The notes below the pieces were generated by a model that searched no databases, was not told the DNA's origin, and worked only from the letters and a program-made list of their open reading frames with translations. From Bacteroidota bacterium (GTDB lineage: Bacteria; Bacteroidota; Bacteroidia; CAIKAF01), in the NCBI GenBank assembly GCA_023432985.1, contig JAEZEQ010000042.1, forward strand, positions 1 through 64,000: a stretch of 64,000 nt of DNA. The letters run 5' to 3'. Shown one piece after another: positions 59,769 to 64,000 of the stretch. Position numbers and translations under genes: made by a program. Every line of letters starts with the position of its first letter. The first letter of the stretch is position 1.

Positions 59769-60428
59769 ATGATTGCCGAACAACTCATATCCTTCGAAGT
59801 TCCACCTCTGAAATTGAGCGATAACGGACTGCGCGCCATGGCCTGGATGGAGGAACTGCGCGTACACCACCTGCCTATTGTCAACGGACGTAAATACCTG
59901 GGCATAGTGAGCGAAGATGATATTTTCGAAATGAATAAGCCCGAATTGCCCTTCTCTGAACATAAAATATCTCTTATTGCACCCCAAGTGCGTACTTTTC
60001 AACATGTGTTCGACGTACTGAAAGTAATGACCGAACTCAAACTCTCGGTTATTCCCGTTATTAATGAACAGGACGAGTACTACGGTGCCATTACCCGTAA
60101 CGCATTGGTCGACAATATCGCGCAAATGTCCTCGGTGAAAGAACCCGGAGCTGTGGTTATGCTCAGTATGAAAAATTACGATTATAACCTCACCCAATTG
60201 GCCGGAATTGTAGAAAGTGAAGGAGGGAAAATTCTGAACCTGTACGTCAACGCTACAGATGCCGAAAATATAGACGTTATCCTGAAAATTAACCGCACAG
60301 ACCTCTCTTCTATTAAAAACGCACTCTTTAGATATAAATACCATATCAAAGCCCTTTACCACGAAAGCGAATTCGATGAAGACCTGAAAAGAAGCTACGA
60401 AATGCTTATTAATTATATGAATATGTAG
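59769..60428 (+). CDS. CBS-domain protein
   Basis: 219 residues from ATG 59769. The frame opens nine codons earlier, but a near-consensus -7 box (GATATTTG, 59737-59744) and the usual start before the first CBS motif favour 59769. Two CBS motifs (about 8-58 and 72-125: HHLPIVNGRKYLGIVSEDDI and SVIPVINEQDEYYGAITRNA) form a Bateman pair for adenine nucleotides. An ACT-like C-terminal part (NLTQLAGIVESEGGKILNLY) follows. No channel or enzyme domain is attached. It precedes nadK, a common pairing in Bacteroidota. Confidence 0.88.
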   Translation: MIAEQLISFEVPPLKLSDNGLRAMAWMEELRVHHLPIVNGRKYLGIVSEDDIFEMNKPELPFSEHKISLIAPQVRTFQHVFDVLKVMTELKLSVIPVINEQDEYYGAITRNALVDNIAQMSSVKEPGAVVMLSMKNYDYNLTQLAGIVESEGGKILNLYVNATDAENIDVILKINRTDLSSIKNALFRYKYHIKALYHESEFDEDLKRSYEMLINYMNM

Positions 60429-60457
60429 AGGCCGAATTGCAGATGTTTTAAAAAAAC

Positions 60458-60465
60458 TACCTTTG
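60458..60465 (+). promoter_or_regulatory. TAnnTTTG promoter -7 box for nadK
   Basis: TACCTTTG, five bases before the ATG at 60471; TTGC at 60437-60440 could be a weak upstream element. Confidence 0.6.
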
Positions 60466-60470
60466 CATTT

Positions 60471-61370
60471 ATGACAGTGCCTACCATTGCCATTTATGGC
60501 AGAAAAATAGAAAAGGAAAATATTCCAACCGTATTGGAATTATTCCACAAATTGCGCGATTGCCAATGCCCTATTCTTATTCAAAGTGCCTTCGAAAAAA
60601 CCCTGAAGCAAAACCTCTCTCTCGATTTTGATTATTCTCTTTTTGAACCCAATAGTTCGCTCCAAGGAAAAGCCGATTATTTATTCAGCATAGGCGGAGA
60701 TGGGACTCTACTGAGCTCTGTTTCTTATATAAAGGGAACCGAAATTCCAATTGTTGGAGTGAATATAGGCCGACTGGGTTTCTTGTCGTCTATACCCCGT
60801 GAAGAAATCTCTAAAGCTATTGAATATATTCTGCAGGGAAAATTTCACCTCGATAAAAGAAATATGCTCGAAGTCTACGAAGCAGACGGAAAAAAACTAG
60901 ACCATGCATTGAATGACGTAACCTTGAGTAAGACCGACTCCTCGAGCATGATATCGATCGAACTCGAAGTAAATGGCACATATTTTAATACATATTGGGC
61001 AGACGGACTCATCATTTCCACCCCGACCGGATCTACAGCTTATAACTTGAGTTGCGGCGGACCATTGGTGTCCCCGGAATGTAATGTGTTTATTATTACC
61101 CCCATAGCCCCACACAACCTGCATATACGGCCTTTCGTGCTCGATGACAATGCCGACCTGCTCCTCAAAATTAAAAGTCGCTCCGGTAAATTCCTACTCG
61201 CAATTGATTCGGCATCAGAAAGAAAATCTGAAAACACACAGATTAAACTGAGAAAAGCTCCCTTTCATATTAATTTACTCAGACTTAGTACGGATGAATA
61301 TATAAATACACTCAGAACCAAAATGTTATGGGGAACTGATACAAGAAATGATACAAAATTTGCGCATTAA
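60471..61370 (+). CDS. nadK: NAD kinase
   Basis: 299 residues. It phosphorylates NAD to NADP in the cytoplasm. SIGGDGTLLSSVSY near residue 74 is the GGDGT motif with the catalytic Asp; GVNIGRLGFLSSI follows; LNDVTLSKTDSSSM; and the ATP/NAD block YWADGLIISTPTGSTAYNLS near 175. It has its own -7 box directly before the ATG and leads into the PorG-like genes. Confidence 0.96.
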   Translation: MTVPTIAIYGRKIEKENIPTVLELFHKLRDCQCPILIQSAFEKTLKQNLSLDFDYSLFEPNSSLQGKADYLFSIGGDGTLLSSVSYIKGTEIPIVGVNIGRLGFLSSIPREEISKAIEYILQGKFHLDKRNMLEVYEADGKKLDHALNDVTLSKTDSSSMISIELEVNGTYFNTYWADGLIISTPTGSTAYNLSCGGPLVSPECNVFIITPIAPHNLHIRPFVLDDNADLLLKIKSRSGKFLLAIDSASERKSENTQIKLRKAPFHINLLRLSTDEYINTLRTKMLWGTDTRNDTKFAH

Positions 61371-61382
61371 TAAAAAGAATTA

Positions 61383-61390
61383 TAGCTTTG
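61383..61390 (+). promoter_or_regulatory. TAnnTTTG promoter -7 box for the PorG-like pair
   Basis: TAGCTTTG, 16-22 bases before the ATGs at 61407 and 61413. Confidence 0.5.
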
Positions 61391-61412
61391 TAGACTGTTT
61401 ATACCCATGTAT

Positions 61413-62366
61413 ATGAAAAAGATAACTCCCCTCTTTATTACATTATTTATTCTTATTTCCTCTGTAGCACATGCTCAGAAGAAATGGAATCAACAAAAAC
61501 ATTATGCCTACCAAAAATCAAAAATAGAGTTTGAATTCGGTGTCGGAGCAGGTGTTTCAAACTTTCTGGGGGAACTGGGAGGTGCGAATGCTATAGGAAC
61601 AAATTTTGCCACCGACCTCGATATGCGCTCTTCTCGCTATGCTTTTACCGGATTTGCACGCATTTTTTATCATAGACGCATTGCTCAAAAAATAGACTTT
61701 ACTTATACCAAAATTTACGGCGATGATGCCCGCACACAAGAAGCAGCCCGTAATAACAGAAATCTTTCTTTCCGTGCACCTGTATTCGAATTGGGAACCC
61801 AATTGGAAATTTATCTGATTGCAGAATCTCAATCTACACCCGGAAATCGCCTCACCGGTACACGTAAAAAAGGAAATAATCCCGTTAACTTATATCTTTT
61901 CGGAGGTGTTTCCGGATTTTATTTTAACCCCAAAGGTAAAGACGCAAGCGGTCGCTGGGTAGCCCTGCAACCCCTTGGAACTGAAGGTCAAGGAAATCCC
62001 AATTTCCCCACAAGAAAACCATATTCCCGACTCCAATTAGCCATTCCTTTCGGATTGGGATTCAATGTTAGGGTTAGTCCTATGATACGCGTCGGATTCG
62101 AAGCTTCATTACGTAAAACTTTTACCGATTATATGGACGATGTCAGTACGACCTATGTTGCTGCTTCTGACCTCAACCCTAAAGATCCGGCAAACGCAGC
62201 TTTGGCAGCCTATATGGCCGATAAATCATTGGGAAATATTCCCGGAGCAACCGCAGCCGGGCAACAAAGAGGAGACCCAAAAGACAAAGACGCTTTCATG
62301 ACGCTTATGCTCAATGTGAGTTTCCGTTTAGGCAAAGCAAAACCTTCTATGCCTAAATTCTTCTAA
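61413..62366 (+). CDS. DUF6089 / PorG-like outer-membrane barrel, copy 1
   Basis: 317 residues from ATG 61413 (61407 is an in-frame alternative). Signal peptide KKITPLFITLFILISSVAHA. The mature part is a small beta-barrel with alternating strands: VGAGVSNFLGELGGANAIGT, VFELGTQLEIYLIAES, FGLGFNVRVSPMIRVGFEAS and the family block TFTDYMDDVSTTY. In Porphyromonas PorG, of this family and in the same nadK-side/uppS/bamA neighbourhood, is an outer-membrane T9SS component linked to the PorK/PorN ring. A similar role here is inferred from family and gene order. Confidence 0.85.
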   Translation: MKKITPLFITLFILISSVAHAQKKWNQQKHYAYQKSKIEFEFGVGAGVSNFLGELGGANAIGTNFATDLDMRSSRYAFTGFARIFYHRRIAQKIDFTYTKIYGDDARTQEAARNNRNLSFRAPVFELGTQLEIYLIAESQSTPGNRLTGTRKKGNNPVNLYLFGGVSGFYFNPKGKDASGRWVALQPLGTEGQGNPNFPTRKPYSRLQLAIPFGLGFNVRVSPMIRVGFEASLRKTFTDYMDDVSTTYVAASDLNPKDPANAALAAYMADKSLGNIPGATAAGQQRGDPKDKDAFMTLMLNVSFRLGKAKPSMPKFF

Positions 62367-62408
62367 GCTATCTTACAATTTATTGCTTTTTTCTCCGTTT
62401 ACGGAAGC

Positions 62409-63269
62409 GTGAAAGGTATCATTACTTCCATATTTCTTCTATGCCTCCTGTGCTTCTGCACAACGCTTAGCTATGCACAGAAAAATGAAATCGGTATACA
62501 TGCCGGGGTCACTTATTATCATGGCGAATTAAATCCCATCACTCCTTTTGATGACCCGTTTGTAGGCTTAGGCCTTTTTTACAGAAGAAATTTCAACGGC
62601 CATTTCGGTGTACGTGCCAATGTGCTCGCAACCCGACTTTGGAACGTAGATAAAAATGGGAAAAATGAATACCAAACTTTCCGAAATCAACAATTTAGAA
62701 GCCTCCTTGCAGAAGCTGCCATTCTGGGCGAAATAAACTTTTTTTGGTACGAACCCGGAAGTGTGAAAAAGGATGCCAATAGGTGGACCCCTTTTATTTT
62801 TGCGGGATTTGGCGGATTTTGGTTCCAACCCCAAAACAAATATCAAGGCACATGGGTCAATGTGAAAGACCTGCATACCGAAGGTCAGGGCCTACTCCCC
62901 GACCGCAAACCTTATAAAAGCATTCAACCGGTTATCCCCTTCGGAATCGGCGTAAAAGCAACCCCCTTCAAAGGATTTATTATCACTGTAGATTGGGGTA
63001 TGCGCATGACTTTTACCGACTATCTCGACGATATCTCAACCACTTATGCCGACCCCGCAGTTTTAAATCAAACCGGAGGAAAACCGGCTATAGATATTGC
63101 CGACCAAAGTGCCGGTTCCTCAGTGTCGAATATAGACCGCCAAAGAGGCTTCGCACGCACCAAAGATTGGTACGGATACCTCGGGGTGCACCTGTCTATA
63201 CGCATTAAAGATAAAAGAAATGATTGTTGGACCGGCATTAAATCAACCTCGACATTCCGTAAAAAATAA
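62409..63269 (+). CDS. DUF6089 / PorG-like outer-membrane barrel, copy 2
   Basis: 286 residues starting with GTG at 62409. Signal peptide IITSIFLLCLLCFCTTLSYA. It shares with copy 1 the plan and blocks EIGIHAGVTYYHGELNPITP (G-V-x-x-Y-x-G-E-L), a Trp-containing WTPFIFAGFGGFWFQP, FGIGVKATPFKGFIITVDWG and TFTDYLDDISTTY, so the two are tandem paralogues. It shows a closer match to PorG-type N termini (VTYYHGELN) than copy 1. 42 bases after copy 1 and 87 before uppS. Confidence 0.85.
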   Translation: MKGIITSIFLLCLLCFCTTLSYAQKNEIGIHAGVTYYHGELNPITPFDDPFVGLGLFYRRNFNGHFGVRANVLATRLWNVDKNGKNEYQTFRNQQFRSLLAEAAILGEINFFWYEPGSVKKDANRWTPFIFAGFGGFWFQPQNKYQGTWVNVKDLHTEGQGLLPDRKPYKSIQPVIPFGIGVKATPFKGFIITVDWGMRMTFTDYLDDISTTYADPAVLNQTGGKPAIDIADQSAGSSVSNIDRQRGFARTKDWYGYLGVHLSIRIKDKRNDCWTGIKSTSTFRKK

Positions 63270-63341
63270 GGAACAGCTATTTAGTCGAAGTAATTTTCGA
63301 GAATTGCACGCATTTTTCCTCCATTACAATAGATAAAATAC

Positions 63342-63349
63342 TACTTTTG
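63342..63349 (+). promoter_or_regulatory. TAnnTTTG promoter -7 box for uppS
   Basis: TACTTTTG, seven bases before the ATG at 63357. Confidence 0.6.
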
Positions 63350-63356
63350 TTCACTT

Positions 63357-64000
63357 ATGTCTTCGCAGAATCAACACAGTTTAGACCCTAATAATATTCC
63401 AAAACACGTTGCCGTGATTATGGACGGGAATGGTCGTTGGGCAAAAAAACGAGGTTTGTCGCGCATTTTCGGACATAGAAATGCCATTAAAGCCGTGCGC
63501 GAAACGGTTGAATGTGCCGCCGAAAACGGGGTTAAATTCCTTACCCTTTACGCTTTTTCTACCGAAAATTGGAGCAGACCACAAGAAGAGGTAAACGGAT
63601 TATGGGAACTTCTTATCGATTCCTTGCAAAAGGAAATGGATATGCTCATGAAAAACCAAATCAAACTCCATGCCATTGGCGATATTAATTCTTTGCCCCA
63701 AAGCGCACAAAAAAACCTGCAAAAAGCCATAAATCAAACGCAAACAAATTCTAAATTAACGGTCATACTCGCCCTGAGCTACAGCTCACGATGGGAAATT
63801 ATTCAAGCCGTGAAAAGTATAGCCGAAAAAGCATATAAACACGAACTAAATCCACAGGATATAGACGCCGAATTGTTTAGCTCGCTCCTATGTACAGCCG
63901 GTATCCCCGACCCCGAATTGATGATCAGAACCAGTGGAGAACAACGTATAAGCAATTACCTGCTCTGGCAATTGGCCTATGCCGAACTCTATTTTACCCC
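63357..64000 (+). CDS. uppS: Isoprenyl transferase / undecaprenyl diphosphate synthase (3' partial)
   Basis: The first 214 residues are present; the frame is open at the window edge. UppS builds the C55 carrier lipid used for peptidoglycan and surface glycans. HVAVIMDGNGRWAKKRG near residue 17 has the catalytic Asp; FGHRNAIKAVRE, LYAFSTENWSRP near 63, LALSYSSRWEII, and the C-terminal signature DPELMIRTSGEQRISNYLLW near 185. In Bacteroidota bamA usually follows, just outside this window. Confidence 0.96.
   Translation, partial: MSSQNQHSLDPNNIPKHVAVIMDGNGRWAKKRGLSRIFGHRNAIKAVRETVECAAENGVKFLTLYAFSTENWSRPQEEVNGLWELLIDSLQKEMDMLMKNQIKLHAIGDINSLPQSAQKNLQKAINQTQTNSKLTVILALSYSSRWEIIQAVKSIAEKAYKHELNPQDIDAELFSSLLCTAGIPDPELMIRTSGEQRISNYLLWQLAYAELYFT

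Overview
The window is chromosomal DNA from a member of the Bacteroidota. Several signs agree: about 17 promoters carry the phylum's -7 box TAnnTTTG, often only 3-7 bases before the start codon; genes lack purine-rich ribosome binding sites; there is a 2,468-residue SprA, the type IX secretion (T9SS) outer-membrane translocon; four proteins end in a T9SS type A sorting domain; DUF6089/PorG-like, DUF1599, DUF1501 and DUF1800 proteins are present; and the ATP synthase cluster lacks atpD and atpC. Base composition looks even and AT-leaning. I saw no insertion sequence, prophage, CRISPR array or integration site, so this reads as core genome. The genus cannot be fixed from sequence alone.

Layout. 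1-4.4 kb: end of an aminotransferase gene, then (minus) a glycosyltransferase, an LpxL-like acyltransferase and a DUF1599 protein, with folP facing away. 4.4-8.7 kb: SPFH protein, OmpA-type lipoprotein, two small unknown genes, and a sodium:solute symporter (minus). 8.7-12.1 kb (minus): a 36-residue membrane peptide, a large PIG-L deacetylase and deoC. 12.1-12.4 kb: intergenic region with a well-supported candidate small RNA. 12.4-23.7 kb (minus): DUF1501/DUF1800 pair, sprA and ruvA. 23.9-27.7 kb (plus): thioredoxin-like protein, ferredoxin-NADP reductase type flavoprotein, and gmd-fcl for GDP-L-fucose. 27.7-34.1 kb (minus): a cysteine-rich 42-residue protein, a T9SS subtilase, two related lipoproteins, mnmA, a YwqK-like repeat protein and a glycosyltransferase. 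34.2-41.8 kb (plus): lon, murQ, a glycine-rich T9SS surface protein, a T9SS PhoD-like phosphatase and two small membrane proteins. 41.9-45.3 kb: TauE/SafE transporter divergent from a TetR regulator, then two unknown genes. 45.3-53.5 kb (minus): dnaK, tRNA-Gln, atpG-A-H-F-E-B with a small membrane protein at the head, tRNA-Leu and tRNA-Gly. 53.5-59.7 kb (minus): beta-helix lipoprotein, patatin-barrel protein, BtuF-like protein, alpha/beta hydrolase and pdxJ. 59.7-64 kb (plus): CBS protein, nadK, two PorG-like proteins and the start of uppS.

Functionally the window is rich in cell-envelope and surface-export genes: SprA, two PorG-like proteins, four T9SS cargo proteins, GDP-fucose synthesis, two glycosyltransferases, a lipid A-type acyltransferase and uppS. 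Housekeeping genes (lon, dnaK, ATP synthase, ruvA, mnmA, folP, deoC, pdxJ, nadK) lie between them.

The least explained items are the small RNA at about 12302-12390, the cysteine-rich microprotein at 27679-27807, the glycine/asparagine-repeat surface protein, a DUF1501 protein that appears to carry both a Tat signal and a T9SS sorting domain, and the widespread near-leaderless promoter arrangement. All calls rest on reading the sequence; no database search was run.
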